DNA of 64,000 nt from Paenibacillus timonensis (GTDB lineage: Bacteria > Bacillota > Bacilli > Paenibacillales > Paenibacillaceae): assembly GCF_022427145.1 (NCBI RefSeq), contig NZ_JAKSXN010000020.1, positions 1 to 64,000 of the forward strand, read 5' to 3'. Below the pieces are notes generated by a model. The model ran no database searches. It had not been told where the DNA came from and saw nothing but the letters and a program-made list of their open reading frames with translations. The translations under genes were made by a program, and so were the position numbers. Within the stretch, counting starts at the first letter, position 1. Every line of letters starts with the position of its first letter. Of this stretch, positions 55,579 through 64,000 are shown in pieces.

Positions 55579-56829
55579 TTAATGTGATTTTAACTCTTGA
55601 ACCAATTCGCTTAACTTCACCGTACGTTGCTCGCCGTTTTCCATCGACTTCAGGGCGATTTCTCCGCGCTGCAGCTCATCGTCGCCGAGAATTGCGGTAT
55701 AGCGCGCCTGCATCCGGTCGGCGGATTTCATCTGCGCCTTCATCTTCCGGCCCAGATAATCGCGTTCGGCAGAAATTCCCGCTTGCCGGAGCTTAAACAG
55801 CTGGGTTGTGATCTCCTTCTCCGCCGCCTCGCCTAGGGCGATAAGATAGACGTCCAGCGGTTTGACGGCGCCAAGTTCGATCTCCTGTTTTTCCAGAATC
55901 AGCGCAATTCGTTCCAACCCGATTCCGAACCCGATACCCGGTTGATCAGGACCGCCCACTTCCGCTACCAGCCCGTTATACCGGCCGCCGCCGCCGATCG
56001 TATCGATCGCGCCGATGCCTTGAGCCTTGTATTCGAAAGCGGTGTGCGTGTAGTAGTCCAATCCGCGGACGAGGCGAGGATTGATTTCATATTCAACCTC
56101 CATCGCACTGAGCAGCTCTTGCACCTTGGCAAAATGCGCGGTGCATTCCTCATCCAGGCTGTCCAGGATGGACGGTGCGCCAACGAATTTGTCCTGGTCC
56201 GTCTTGCAGTCCAGCACACGCAGCGGATTCCGTTCGATCCGGGCCTGGCAGTCTTTGCACAAGCTGTCCTTCATCGGCAGCAGAAAGCCCAGCAGCTTCT
56301 CGCGGTAGACCGCCCGGCTCGCCGGGTTGCCGACGGAGTTAATCTCCACCTTCACGCCCTGCAACCCCAGCTCGCGACAGAACTGGTAACCCAGCGCTAC
56401 GACCTCGGCATCGATCGCCGGATCCGTTGCGCCAAACGCCTCGATCCCAAACTGGTGGAACTGGCGCTGCCGTCCGGCTTGCGGACGTTCGTAACGGAAC
56501 ATCGGCCCGATATAGTACAGCTTGCTGACATCCGGTTCGCCGTAAAGCTTGTTCTCCACATAGGAGCGGACGACGCCGGCCGTTCCTTCCGGACGCAGCG
56601 TCATGCTGCGCTCCCCTTTATCCAGAAACGTGTACATTTCCTTCTCGACGATATCCGTCGTTTCCCCTACGCCGCGTTCGAACAGCGAGGTCTGCTCAAA
56701 GATCGGGGTACGGATCTCCCGGTAGTTAAAGCGCCGGCACAAATCTCTGGCCTTCTCTTCGATAAACTGCCATTTCTCGACGGTTCCCGGCAGCAAATCC
56801 TGCGTACCCGTCGGTTTCTGAAAAGCCAT
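55579..56829 (-). CDS. hisS: Histidyl-tRNA synthetase
   Basis: The 416-residue class II synthetase starts with FQKPTGTQDLLPGTVEKW and has motif 2 (KLYYIGPMFRYERPQAGRQRQFHQFGIEAFG), the His-specific motifs RGLDYYTHTAFEY and YNGLVAEVGG, and motif 3 PGIGFGIGLERIALIL. A long frame reaches 56943, but its first 38 residues are T-box terminator sequence. The ATG at 56829 has ATGGAGGATG upstream. It shares an operon with aspS. Expected to respond to uncharged tRNA through the T-box leader. Confidence 0.96.
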   Translation of the reverse strand: MAFQKPTGTQDLLPGTVEKWQFIEEKARDLCRRFNYREIRTPIFEQTSLFERGVGETTDIVEKEMYTFLDKGERSMTLRPEGTAGVVRSYVENKLYGEPDVSKLYYIGPMFRYERPQAGRQRQFHQFGIEAFGATDPAIDAEVVALGYQFCRELGLQGVKVEINSVGNPASRAVYREKLLGFLLPMKDSLCKDCQARIERNPLRVLDCKTDQDKFVGAPSILDSLDEECTAHFAKVQELLSAMEVEYEINPRLVRGLDYYTHTAFEYKAQGIGAIDTIGGGGRYNGLVAEVGGPDQPGIGFGIGLERIALILEKQEIELGAVKPLDVYLIALGEAAEKEITTQLFKLRQAGISAERDYLGRKMKAQMKSADRMQARYTAILGDDELQRGEIALKSMENGEQRTVKLSELVQELKSH

Positions 56830-56867
56830 ATCGTTCATCCTCCATCTCAGACTCGTAAGCCAATATA

Positions 56868-57280
56868 AAAAAATCCCCCGTTCCTGTTTGATCCAAACAG
56901 GGACGAGAGATCGGTTCGCAATCACCCGTGGTGCCACCCACATTCCGAATTCGATGTCCCGTCACGCAGGCCGCGCGTCGGCTTCCAAGCATCGTATTCG
57001 CTTTAAGCGGTTATCGCCCGCCTACGCCGTACGTCTACTCTCCAAGCGATGGAACGCTTCAGGATTTCGCCGCCGGTTCTCGGGGAAGTCTTTCGTGCAA
57101 TCATCACCGGAATCCTTCCAGCCTGCTTCTTATCAGGGGTAACGGATCATCTGTCCGTTCGACCGCTGCTGAAGTCGGGGATTCCTCTCTGTGGATGTGG
57201 GGTTGAACTACTTTCTCCCGTCATCAAATCAATATGAGCACTAGTTCACGCCTCCGGAGGTGACGTCAACTGTTATTTTT
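56868..57280 (-). promoter_or_regulatory. T-box riboswitch leader of hisS-aspS
   Basis: On the minus strand the antiterminator motif GGGTGGCACCACGGG (around 56923-56938) is followed by a terminator hairpin (CCCTGTTTGGATCAAACAGG and seven T residues, 56871-56905) directly upstream of hisS. An AGAGAG stretch typical of stem I lies near 57187. I could not assign the specifier (His or Asp) reliably. Confidence 0.9.
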
Positions 57281-57283
57281 AGA

Positions 57284-57312
57284 TTGTATGAAACCACCGC
57301 GTTAAAGTCAAG
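57284..57312 (-). promoter_or_regulatory. SigA-type promoter of hisS-aspS
   Basis: Minus strand: -35 TTGACT (57312-57307), 17-base spacer, -10 TACAAT (57289-57284), immediately upstream of the T-box leader. Confidence 0.8.
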
Positions 57313-57341
57313 TCCGGGCGCGAAAAATGTCCGAACAAAGA

Positions 57342-57372
57342 AAAAAACCTGACACCAACGGGGTGCAGGTTC
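57342..57372 (-). terminator. Terminator downstream of the 154-residue hypothetical gene
   Basis: On the minus strand GAACCTGCACC...GGTGTCAGGTT is followed by TTTTTTC. It insulates the hisS promoter from the upstream gene. Confidence 0.75.
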
Positions 57373-57488
57373 AAAAGGTATTATATTAAAAAGGGGGTCA
57401 TGCTGTTATTATAAACAGGCAATGTTAAGGGAACATGTATCTAATATTACAGTTATATTACAGAGAACCGCAAAAACTATAAAACGGC

Positions 57489-57953
57489 CTAAGACTCAGC
57501 AATATAAGCTCCTTGCTCGCGTAATTTGCGCACGACGATCTCATAATCGCTGTCCTTCACTTTTGCGCTAAGTACGTACTTCCATCCCTGCGGCTCGTCA
57601 CTGGTGTCGATCAGGGACTCCGATGTCACCGAACGCTCCCCTTCAACAGCCTCGCTGCGCTCTCCTATTAGGGAATCGCCCGCATAACGCTCCCCCATGG
57701 CTGCAACCGGCAGCACGCTCTGCACGCCGCGAACTGTTCCGGGAACAGGAACGATTCCGGGGTTGTTTGGGCCCGATGCGCTGATCACCCCATTGTTTAG
57801 TGGTAACATCGGGACCTGAAGTTGATCGTCCTCTCCCCATTCGTTTGATACATGTCCCGCCTCGACTTCATTGATGTTGTAGGCTTGTAAAGTGATACGC
57901 GCGCCTTCCAGCTGATCTTCCGTATTGAAATAGGCCTGAATATGTTGGGTCAT
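57489..57953 (-). CDS. Hypothetical protein, acidic, two ferredoxin-like halves
   Basis: The 154-residue protein is not recognised. The N terminus (MTQHIQAYFNTEDQLEGARITLQAYNINEVEAGHV) and C terminus (YVLSAKVKDSDYEIVVRKLREQGAYIAES) both look like short beta-alpha-beta units, as in small sensory or stress proteins where a pair of such units flanks a linker. The middle (~40-125) is low-complexity and rich in Gly, Val and Glu. The ATG at 57953 follows AAGGAGGTATGG; the longer frame to 58289 has no RBS and no family look. It is transcribed divergently from the GNAT gene and ends at its own terminator. Confidence 0.6.
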   Translation of the reverse strand: MTQHIQAYFNTEDQLEGARITLQAYNINEVEAGHVSNEWGEDDQLQVPMLPLNNGVISASGPNNPGIVPVPGTVRGVQSVLPVAAMGERYAGDSLIGERSEAVEGERSVTSESLIDTSDEPQGWKYVLSAKVKDSDYEIVVRKLREQGAYIAES

Positions 57954-58306
57954 GCCCCATACCTCCTTATAATCAACGTCAGCTTCCCGGTCGAGGCAGC
58001 CAATCGGCAGAGGGTTTCCCCTCCCGCATCGTGGGATCAAAACGCTCCGGCTCGGCCAAACGGGCCGACATTCGGGCTTCGCTGCGGTGTCCCGCCAAGA
58101 TAAGCGGAATGGACTGCCAATCTCTCGATTTTGCGGACTGATGCACGGACAGCAACTCCTTTGGTCGTCAAGCTCTTTACCACAAGGTTGTACCAAAACC
58201 GGTCCGCTTATCCTTTCCAATCGCAAAACCTTCGTTATAATTAGAGGAAAATTTTTCATCTTGAGGTATAATGGGTCAAAAACCCGCAATAAGGAGGGTC
58301 TATACG

Positions 58307-59245
58307 ATGAATCATTTGGGCTTTCACCTTCGCCGCCCTACTCTGGAGGATGCCCCGGCTGTCTGCGAGCTGGTGGCCATTTGCGATACCGAGGATCTCG
58401 GCGCGCCTGACATCGTCCTGGAGGATGTGCTAAACATGTGGTCAAGCTTTGACTTGGACCAGAACGTATGGGTGGCCGAAGACGAGAACGCTGCTCTGAT
58501 CGGTTACGCCTTCCTGGAGGAGGACAGCGAGGAGAAGCTGTTCAGTTATGGCTGCGTGCGGCCTTCTGCCCGGGGAAAAGGCGTTGGTACTGCGCTTGTT
58601 GCCGCGCTTGAATCGCGGGCTGTTGCGCTCCGGAATGAATCCGGGCAAACCAAGCGGCTTCAGGGGATGATTCCTTCCTCTTGTCCCGATGCCGCAGCTT
58701 TGTTTGAGGGTTTTGGGTTCGCGCCGGTCCGCTATTTTAAGCGTATGGCCCTCCATTTGGAAGTCAAACCAGCTCCCGTCGTCCTACCGGAAGGATTCAC
58801 TGTCGAATCGTTCGTGAAAGGACGGGATGAACAGGCCGTCTATGAGGCTTATATCGAAGCCTTTTCCGACCACTGGGATTTTACCGTGCCTGCTATGGAG
58901 AAGTTTGTGGAAAGAACGCAGTTGCCAACCTTTGATGAGCATTGGTGGCACCTCGCTCGGGATACCGAAGGTGCCGTTGCCGGATTTGCATTATGCCGTA
59001 TGAGTGAGGACTTGCTGTTTATTGAACATCTGGGTGTTCGCCGCCCTCATCGGGGGCGTGGGCTGGCACTGGCCTTGCTGCAAAACGTATTTGCGTCTTC
59101 CTACCAAGCAGGGCAAACCCATGTCTCCTTGGGTGTCGATGCCGCCAATCCGACGGGAGCCTACCGCCTTTACGAAAAAGTCGGAATGAAACCGGATTAC
59201 GAAATCAGCATTTATGAGAAACTCATCCCGGTCCCGGTCTCCTAA
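58307..59245 (+). CDS. Double-domain GNAT acetyltransferase
   Basis: The 312-residue protein has two tandem GNAT domains. The first (residues ~1-150) contains CVRPSARGKGVGTALVAALE, an acetyl-CoA loop. The second (~170-300) contains EHLGVRRPHRGRGLALALLQNVFA and ends with TGAYRLYEKVGM, the usual last strand. Such pairs occur in mycothiol synthase-like and antibiotic or metabolite acetyltransferases; the substrate is unknown. The start at 58307 follows AATAAGGAGGGT. It stands alone, with a bidirectional terminator between it and dtd. Confidence 0.85.
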   Translation: MNHLGFHLRRPTLEDAPAVCELVAICDTEDLGAPDIVLEDVLNMWSSFDLDQNVWVAEDENAALIGYAFLEEDSEEKLFSYGCVRPSARGKGVGTALVAALESRAVALRNESGQTKRLQGMIPSSCPDAAALFEGFGFAPVRYFKRMALHLEVKPAPVVLPEGFTVESFVKGRDEQAVYEAYIEAFSDHWDFTVPAMEKFVERTQLPTFDEHWWHLARDTEGAVAGFALCRMSEDLLFIEHLGVRRPHRGRGLALALLQNVFASSYQAGQTHVSLGVDAANPTGAYRLYEKVGMKPDYEISIYEKLIPVPVS

Positions 59246-59252
59246 ACCAAAA

Positions 59253-59295
59253 ACGGGCCAAGACGCGTTGATCCTTCCTGCGTCTTGGTCCGTTT
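59253..59295. terminator. Bidirectional terminator between GNAT gene and dtd
   Basis: AACGGGCCAAGACGC pairs with GCGTCTTGGTCCGTT (15 bp, one G-T), with T-rich tails on both strands between two converging genes. Confidence 0.8.
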
Positions 59296-59311
59296 CGATT
59301 TCTCTTCGTAT

Positions 59312-59764
59312 TTATACCTCGCCACCAGGGCTGTCCACGATCAGGGTCACGGGTCCCCAATTCGTCAGCTCAACGTCCATTTCCGCCCCAAAAACGCCGG
59401 TTTCCACCGTCAGCCCTTTGGCACGCAGCAGCTCATTTAACCTCTCGTAGAGCGGTTCCGCCATCTCTGGTCGGGCCGCCGCCATGAAGTTGGGACGTCT
59501 GCCCTTGCGGCAGTCGCCATATAGGGTAAACTGGGACACCGAAAGAATCGCCCCGCCGATCTCCGTTACCGCAAGGCTCATCTTCCCCGCTTCGTCTTCA
59601 AAAATCCGCAAGCCGGCGATCTTCTCCGCCAAATAGGCGGCGTCTTGTTCGGTGTCCTCATGGGTCACGCCAACCAGCAGCATCAGCCCAGGGCCGATGG
59701 CTCCCACCGTTTCTCCCGCAACGTTTACGCGCGCCTCACGGCAGCGCTGCACGACCACTCTCAT
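59312..59764 (-). CDS. dtd: D-aminoacyl-tRNA deacylase
   Basis: DTD removes D-amino acids from tRNA. The 150-residue protein has [15 protein letters not shown] at the start, the catalytic [19 protein letters not shown] motif, and the [17 protein letters not shown] terminus with the Gly-cisPro-like NxGPVT signature. The length matches the family. It follows relA by 24 bases on the same strand, the same order as in B. subtilis (relA-dtd). Confidence 0.95.
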   Translation of the reverse strand: MRVVVQRCREARVNVAGETVGAIGPGLMLLVGVTHEDTEQDAAYLAEKIAGLRIFEDEAGKMSLAVTEIGGAILSVSQFTLYGDCRKGRRPNFMAAARPEMAEPLYERLNELLRAKGLTVETGVFGAEMDVELTNWGPVTLIVDSPGGEV

Positions 59765-59788
59765 CCGGTTCGAATCCTTTCTTGTCCG

Positions 59789-61966
59789 TTACTGCATGAT
59801 CCGATGGACCGTGTATACATCCTTCACCCGCTTGATTTTCTCCACAACGGACTGCAGATGATCGGTATTGCGGATCAGGATCGTCATATGCACCAAAGCC
59901 ATCTTGTTCTTATCCGATCGGCCCGAAACGGCCGAAATATTCGTTTTGCTCTCCGACACGGCCTGCAGCACTTCGTTCAGGAAGTTCCGGCGGTCGTGAC
60001 CGGTGATTTCGATATCAACGCTGTAGTTCGCCTCGATCGCTTCTTCCCATTCCACGTCGATAACGCGCGCCGCTTCCTCGCCGTCTCCTCCGCCCGGAAT
60101 GTTCGGACAATCGCTGCGATGCACCGATACGCCGCGTCCGCGCGTAATATAGCCGACGATGTCGTCGCCCGGCACCGGGTTACAACAGCGGGCAAAGCGA
60201 ACTAGCAGATTATCAATTCCCTTCACGACAACGCCGTTCGTTGGACGATGTCGACGTTCTTCCAGCGCCTTGACCTCCTTGACCTCCGAGGTTAACTCGA
60301 TGTGTCCGGCGGCCTCTTCCTGCTCTTTGCGCAGCTTCTCGGTCAGCTTCGTCACAACCTGCGAGGCCGTGATCCCGCCGAACCCGATCGCCGACAGCAT
60401 GTCGTCGATGTCATTGAAGGCGTATTTCTTCGCCGCCTCCAGCAGCTTGTCGTCGCTCATCCACTGGGAAGGCTCGATCCCCGCTCGCTTCAGCTCACGT
60501 TCGATCGCTTCGCGTCCTTTTTCCACGTTTTCTTCGCGTTTTTCCTTCTTGAACCATTGCTTGATTTTGCTGCGAGCATGGGAAGATTGAGCGATTTTCA
60601 GCCAGTCCTGGCTAGGACCGTACGAATGCTTAGACGTCAAAATCTCCACGATATCCCCGGTTTTCAGTCGATGGTCCAGCGGCACAATTCGTCCGTTCAC
60701 CTTGGCCCCGATCGTCCGATTACCGACCTCCGTATGGATGCGGTAGGCAAAATCCAACGGCACGGAGCCCGCCGGCAGCTCGATAACCTCTCCGGACGGC
60801 GTAAACACAAAGACGAGGTCCGAGAAGAAATCCATTTTCAGCGATTCCACGAACTCCGAAGCATCCTTCGCTTCATGCTGAAGCTCCAGGATTTCGTTAA
60901 AGAACGTGATTTTATTTTCCAAGCCACCTGTTCCGGTGCCTTCTTTATAGGCCCAATGCGCCGCGATCCCGTATTCGGCCGTCCGGTGCATCTCCCAAGT
61001 GCGGATCTGAACCTCCGTGGGTTCCCCGTTTGGGCCAACGACCGTCGTATGCAGCGACTGGTACATGTTCGCCTTCGGCATGGCGATATAATCCTTAAAC
61101 CGCCCCGGCATCGGCTTCCACAACGTGTGGATGATGCCTAAGGTCGCGTAGCAATCCTTGATATTGTCAACGATGATGCGAATGGCCAGCAGATCGTAAA
61201 TTTCGTTAAACTGCTTGTTTTTCATCGTCATTTTCTTATAAACGCTGTAAATATGCTTGGGACGGCCCGACAAATCCGCCTGTACGCCCATTTCCTCCAG
61301 CTTCTCGGCAATGCGGGCGATGACGTTCTTGATGTATTCCTCACGCTCCGCCCGTTTCTTGCGCATCAAGTTGGCGATCCGGTAATATTGCTGCGGATTC
61401 AGGTATCGCAGGGCGATATCTTCCATTTCCCATTTGATTGCGGAAATCCCCAGCCGGTTGGCAATCGGGCAGAAAATCTCCAGCGTTTCGTAAGCGATCC
61501 GGCGCTGGCTCTCCTCGGACTGGTATTTCAGTGTCCGCATATTGTGCAGGCGGTCCGCCAATTTAATCACGATCACCCGGATGTCCTGCGCCATCGCAAT
61601 GAACATTTTGCGGTAGTTTTCGTTCTGCTGCTCCTCTTTGGATTGGAATTTGATCCTTTCCAGCTTGGTTAACCCGTCGACGAGCAAAGCACAATCGCTG
61701 CCGAAATGCTCCTGTATCTCCTTTAAAGACACCGTCGTGTCTTCAACCACATCATGAAGCAGGGCCGCAATGACCGACAGCGCATCCATCTGCATGTTAA
61801 CAACAATATCCGCCACAGCCAAAGGATGAAGAATATAAGGTTCCCCGGATTTGCGAACCTGTCCGTGATGGGCTTCGTCCGCAAACTCGTACGCTTCCCG
61901 AATCCGATCGAGATCCGGTTCCTTTATATAGGCAGACGCCTTTTCGAGTAATTGCTCTATGCCCAT
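59789..61966 (-). CDS. relA: Bifunctional (p)ppGpp synthetase/hydrolase Rel
   Basis: The 725-residue protein makes and degrades the stringent alarmones. Domains in order: HD hydrolase (HGQVRKSGEPYILHPLAVA, ALLHDVVEDT, residues ~35-190), synthetase (RPKHIYSVYKKM, DLLAIRIIVDNIKDCYATLG, SLHTTVVGP, EVQIRTWEMH), TGS (VFTPSGEVIELPAGSVPLDFAYRIHTEVG), a helical and zinc-finger region (RFARCCNPVPGDDIVGYITRGRGVSVHRSDC) and a C-terminal ACT domain. Intact HD residues suggest both activities. It sits between apt (behind uraA) and dtd, matching the B. subtilis apt-relA-dtd order with one insertion. Confidence 0.95.
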   Translation of the reverse strand: MGIEQLLEKASAYIKEPDLDRIREAYEFADEAHHGQVRKSGEPYILHPLAVADIVVNMQMDALSVIAALLHDVVEDTTVSLKEIQEHFGSDCALLVDGLTKLERIKFQSKEEQQNENYRKMFIAMAQDIRVIVIKLADRLHNMRTLKYQSEESQRRIAYETLEIFCPIANRLGISAIKWEMEDIALRYLNPQQYYRIANLMRKKRAEREEYIKNVIARIAEKLEEMGVQADLSGRPKHIYSVYKKMTMKNKQFNEIYDLLAIRIIVDNIKDCYATLGIIHTLWKPMPGRFKDYIAMPKANMYQSLHTTVVGPNGEPTEVQIRTWEMHRTAEYGIAAHWAYKEGTGTGGLENKITFFNEILELQHEAKDASEFVESLKMDFFSDLVFVFTPSGEVIELPAGSVPLDFAYRIHTEVGNRTIGAKVNGRIVPLDHRLKTGDIVEILTSKHSYGPSQDWLKIAQSSHARSKIKQWFKKEKREENVEKGREAIERELKRAGIEPSQWMSDDKLLEAAKKYAFNDIDDMLSAIGFGGITASQVVTKLTEKLRKEQEEAAGHIELTSEVKEVKALEERRHRPTNGVVVKGIDNLLVRFARCCNPVPGDDIVGYITRGRGVSVHRSDCPNIPGGGDGEEAARVIDVEWEEAIEANYSVDIEITGHDRRNFLNEVLQAVSESKTNISAVSGRSDKNKMALVHMTILIRNTDHLQSVVEKIKRVKDVYTVHRIMQ

Positions 61967-62210
61967 TGAGATCCTGTTGATTCCTTTCTATATGAAAATA
62001 TACTGAAAAAACGCATACAAGAGCATAAATCGCCTCATTTTGATTTCCTATAATTATGACTCTTGCGTTCCCTCCCGTCAACTCCGGGTATTGTCCCTCC
62101 AGCATGGACACCCGGCGCTGCGCAATCCTGCCGAACTCCCTGCCGTATGCCGGCAGGTGAGGGAAGGGAATGATAATGAGATGAAAATGCAAATGTCAAG
62201 TAAATTTCTG

Positions 62211-62239
62211 TTGAAAATTGTCGGCATTGTCATTATCCT
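62211..62239 (+). promoter_or_regulatory. Possible promoter of uraA
   Basis: TTGAAA (62211-62216), 17 bases, TATCCT (62234-62239), about 48 bases upstream of the TTG start. The 61,967-62,210 part of this gap holds a GC hairpin (CCTGCCG/CGGCAGG near 62139-62158) of unknown purpose, probably in the relA 5' region. Confidence 0.4.
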
Positions 62240-62286
62240 ATTAAGGATAGTTATCTTATGAACGTACCTATAGAGGAGTGAACGCG

Positions 62287-63573
62287 TTGCAACGTGAAAT
62301 TCAAGTTAATGAGAAAGTCCCGTTCGGACCAGGCGTGCTGCTGAGCCTTCAGCACTTATTTGCCATGTTCGGAAGCACAGTGCTGGTGCCCAACCTGTTT
62401 GGCGTAGACCCCGGCATGATCCTGCTGATGAACGGTATCGGCACCCTGCTGTACATCCTGATCTGTAAAGGAAAAATCCCCGCTTATTTGGGCTCCAGCT
62501 TTGCCTTCATCGCACCGGTTCAAGCGGTGATCATCAGTCACCCGGGGAACGGTTATGCCATGGCCCTTGGCGCGTTTATCGTCACCGGCGTCATCTTCGT
62601 CGTGATTGCGATGCTGATTAAATACGCGGGCACCAAGTGGATCGACGTCGTGTTTCCACCGGCTGCCATGGGCGCCATCGTGGCCCTGATCGGCCTCGAG
62701 TTGATTCCGGTTGCGGCCAGCATGGCCGGATGGATCAGCGACGGCTCGGAGGGCTGGACGCCCAACGGGACGCACATCACGCTGTCGCTTGTGACGTTAG
62801 GCGTTACGGTACTTGGCGCCGTCATGTTCCGCGGATTTCCGAAGATCATTCACATCCTGATCGGGATCGTGGTTGGTTATGTACTTGCTTATTTCATGGG
62901 CGAGGTGAACACCGAAGCCATTGGACAAGCCAAGTGGTTTAGCTTGCCGACAGTCACAACCCCGCAATGGGATACTTCCGCAATCATCTCGATCGTGCCG
63001 GTTGCCCTCGTGGTCATCGTAGAGCATATCGGCCACCTGTTGGTGACGAGCAACATCGTGGGCAAAGACTTGTCCAAGGATCCTGGACTGCACCGGTCGT
63101 TGATGGGGAACGGGATTTCCACGATCCTCTCCGGCTTTGTAGGCTCGACCCCCAACACGACTTACGGGGAGAACATCGGCGTTATGGCGTTAACCCGCGT
63201 GTATTCCGTATTCGTCATCGGCGGAGCCGCTATCTTTGCCATCCTGCTCTCCTTCTCCGGGAAATTCTCGGCGATCATCGCCAATATCCCGCCAGCGGTC
63301 ATGGGGGGCGTATCCCTGCTCCTGTTCGGCGTTATCGCGGCCTCCGGCTTGCGGATCTTCGTTGAGCAGAAGGTGGATTTCTCCAAGCCAACTAACATGC
63401 TTCTGACGACAATCGTGTTGGTGATCGGTCTCAGCGGCACCACGCTGACCATGGGCAATGTCGCCCTGAAAGGCATGGCGCTGGCAACGATCGCCGGGAT
63501 TCTGCTCAGCTTGTTCTTCAAGCTGATCCAAGTGCTGAAATTAAGCAATGACAACGAAGAAGCCGCGCACTAG
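62287..63573 (+). CDS. uraA: Uracil/xanthine permease (UraA family)
   Basis: The 428-residue membrane transporter of the nucleobase-cation symporter-2 family closely follows E. coli UraA: LSLQHLFAMFGSTVLVPNLFG, GKIPAYLGSSFAFIAPV, VFPPAAMGAIVALIGLEL, EHIGHLLVTSNIV and the core motif STPNTTYGENIGVMALTRVYS, with 14 hydrophobic segments. It imports uracil (or possibly another base) with protons. A TTG start at 62287 lies 8 bases from GAGGAG; the GTG at 62278 is part of the site. It is inserted, on the opposite strand, between apt and relA, which adjoin in B. subtilis. No PyrR-type leader was seen. Confidence 0.9.
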   Translation: MQREIQVNEKVPFGPGVLLSLQHLFAMFGSTVLVPNLFGVDPGMILLMNGIGTLLYILICKGKIPAYLGSSFAFIAPVQAVIISHPGNGYAMALGAFIVTGVIFVVIAMLIKYAGTKWIDVVFPPAAMGAIVALIGLELIPVAASMAGWISDGSEGWTPNGTHITLSLVTLGVTVLGAVMFRGFPKIIHILIGIVVGYVLAYFMGEVNTEAIGQAKWFSLPTVTTPQWDTSAIISIVPVALVVIVEHIGHLLVTSNIVGKDLSKDPGLHRSLMGNGISTILSGFVGSTPNTTYGENIGVMALTRVYSVFVIGGAAIFAILLSFSGKFSAIIANIPPAVMGGVSLLLFGVIAASGLRIFVEQKVDFSKPTNMLLTTIVLVIGLSGTTLTMGNVALKGMALATIAGILLSLFFKLIQVLKLSNDNEEAAH

Positions 63574-63583
63574 GAGCCAAAAG

Positions 63584-63632
63584 AAAAAGAGGCTGTTCCA
63601 CACGAGTTGGTGGAACAGCCTCTTCTGTTTAT
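63584..63632. terminator. Bidirectional terminator between uraA and apt
   Basis: AAGAGGCTGTTCCA pairs with TGGAACAGCCTCTT, flanked by A-rich sequence on the left and TCTGTTTATTTTTT on the right, between converging genes. Confidence 0.85.
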
Positions 63633-63635
63633 TTT

Positions 63636-64000
63636 TTAGTATTGAACCAGTGAGAATACATCGATCCCCGGCAGCTTCTGGCGGCCGTCCAGCTCGCTCA
63701 GCTCAATGAGGAACGCCGTGCCGACGACATGCCCGCCCAATTGGCGAACCAGATTGACCGAGGTCGAAATCGTCCCCCCGGTAGCCAGCAAATCGTCTGC
63801 AATCAGCACGTTTTGCCCTGGCTTCACCGCATCGCTATGCATCGCCAACCGGTCCTTGCCGTACTCCAGGTCGTATTCCACCTCGATCGTTTCGTAAGGC
63901 AGCTTCCCGCTCTTGCGGATCGGGACGAACCCGACGCCAAGCGCGTAAGCCAGCGGCGCCCCAACCACGAAACCGCGGGCCTCGGGACCGGCAATCAAAT
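63636..64000 (-). CDS. apt: Adenine phosphoribosyltransferase, 3' portion (cut by window end)
   Basis: Apt salvages adenine to AMP using PRPP. The visible 121 C-terminal residues include [34 protein letters not shown] and the PRPP-binding loop [21 protein letters not shown], ending in [12 protein letters not shown]. The start lies beyond the window edge, so the gene is incomplete here only because of the cut. Order (apt ahead of relA) matches B. subtilis, with uraA interposed. Confidence 0.92.
   Translation of the reverse strand, partial: LIAGPEARGFVVGAPLAYALGVGFVPIRKSGKLPYETIEVEYDLEYGKDRLAMHSDAVKPGQNVLIADDLLATGGTISTSVNLVRQLGGHVVGTAFLIELSELDGRQKLPGIDVFSLVQY

Noticed and set aside
56830-56943. 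N-terminal extension of hisS
   Set aside because: The extra codons are T-box terminator sequence, and the ribosome binding site is just upstream of 56829.

Overview
The window looks like a chromosomal segment of a Paenibacillus-type Firmicute (Paenibacillaceae). Supporting signs are strong purine-rich ribosome binding sites, two T-box leaders, CymR, IreB, TrhP1/TrhP2, MltG, HelD and Rel homologues, and a gene order that follows the Bacillus subtilis yrr/yrv region (relA, dtd, hisS, aspS, tcdA, rarA, mnmA, cymR, iscS, yrrD, AI-2E exporter, alaS, ireB, ruvX, yrzB, mltG, trhP1, trhP2, pbpI-like). Species cannot be fixed from the sequence alone.

Layout. 1-6.2 kb: a KGG-repeat stress protein, ilvD, a polysaccharide deacetylase and a class B penicillin-binding protein. 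6.2-18 kb: a chemoreceptor, then the minus-strand housekeeping block trhP2, trhP1, mltG, two DUF1292 genes, ruvX, ireB, alaS (with promoter and T-box) and an AI-2E-type exporter. 18-22 kb: dispersed repeats, a decayed mannitol-PTS remnant, a zinc-ribbon protein, yrrD and iscS. 22.1-43.9 kb: a large minus-strand catabolic island. 44.4-47.6 kb: cymR, mnmA, rarA. 48-53.7 kb: a CD3324-type DNA-binding protein, an HNH nuclease, tandem repeats, HelD, a YdeI-like protein and tcdA. 53.7-64 kb: aspS-hisS with promoter and T-box, a hypothetical gene, a double GNAT acetyltransferase, dtd, relA, a uracil permease and the 3' part of apt.

The island (22,129-43,923) is the most striking content. It sits between iscS and cymR, which are adjacent in B. 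subtilis. It seems to form two transcription units. The first holds an M42 peptidase, FGGY kinase, purine nucleoside phosphorylase and DeoR regulator. The second holds BtpA/SgcQ, a BMP-type nucleoside ABC importer, a DUF2294 protein, an isochorismatase-type hydrolase, a creatininase-type hydrolase, UbiX, UbiD, bacterial microcompartment (BMC) shell genes (three BMC-H, one EutN/CcmL pentamer and a 351-residue protein with BMC-like repeats), a flavoprotein-like protein, adenine deaminase, a cyclase-family hydrolase, a DUF1989 protein and an M20 hydrolase. It has no aldehyde dehydrogenase, phosphotransacylase or alcohol dehydrogenase, so it is not a classical metabolosome. My working idea is a microcompartment for nucleoside/purine ring breakdown in which a prenylated-FMN UbiD enzyme decarboxylates a heteroaromatic acid. 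The steps resemble the clostridial xanthine to aminoimidazole route.

Non-coding structure includes two MITE-like palindromic repeat families with two copies each, one with a covarying hairpin; a ~52-bp degenerate tandem repeat; a phased 10-bp triple repeat upstream of the island that looks like a DeoR operator; and many intrinsic terminators. No rRNA, tRNA or CRISPR array was recognised.
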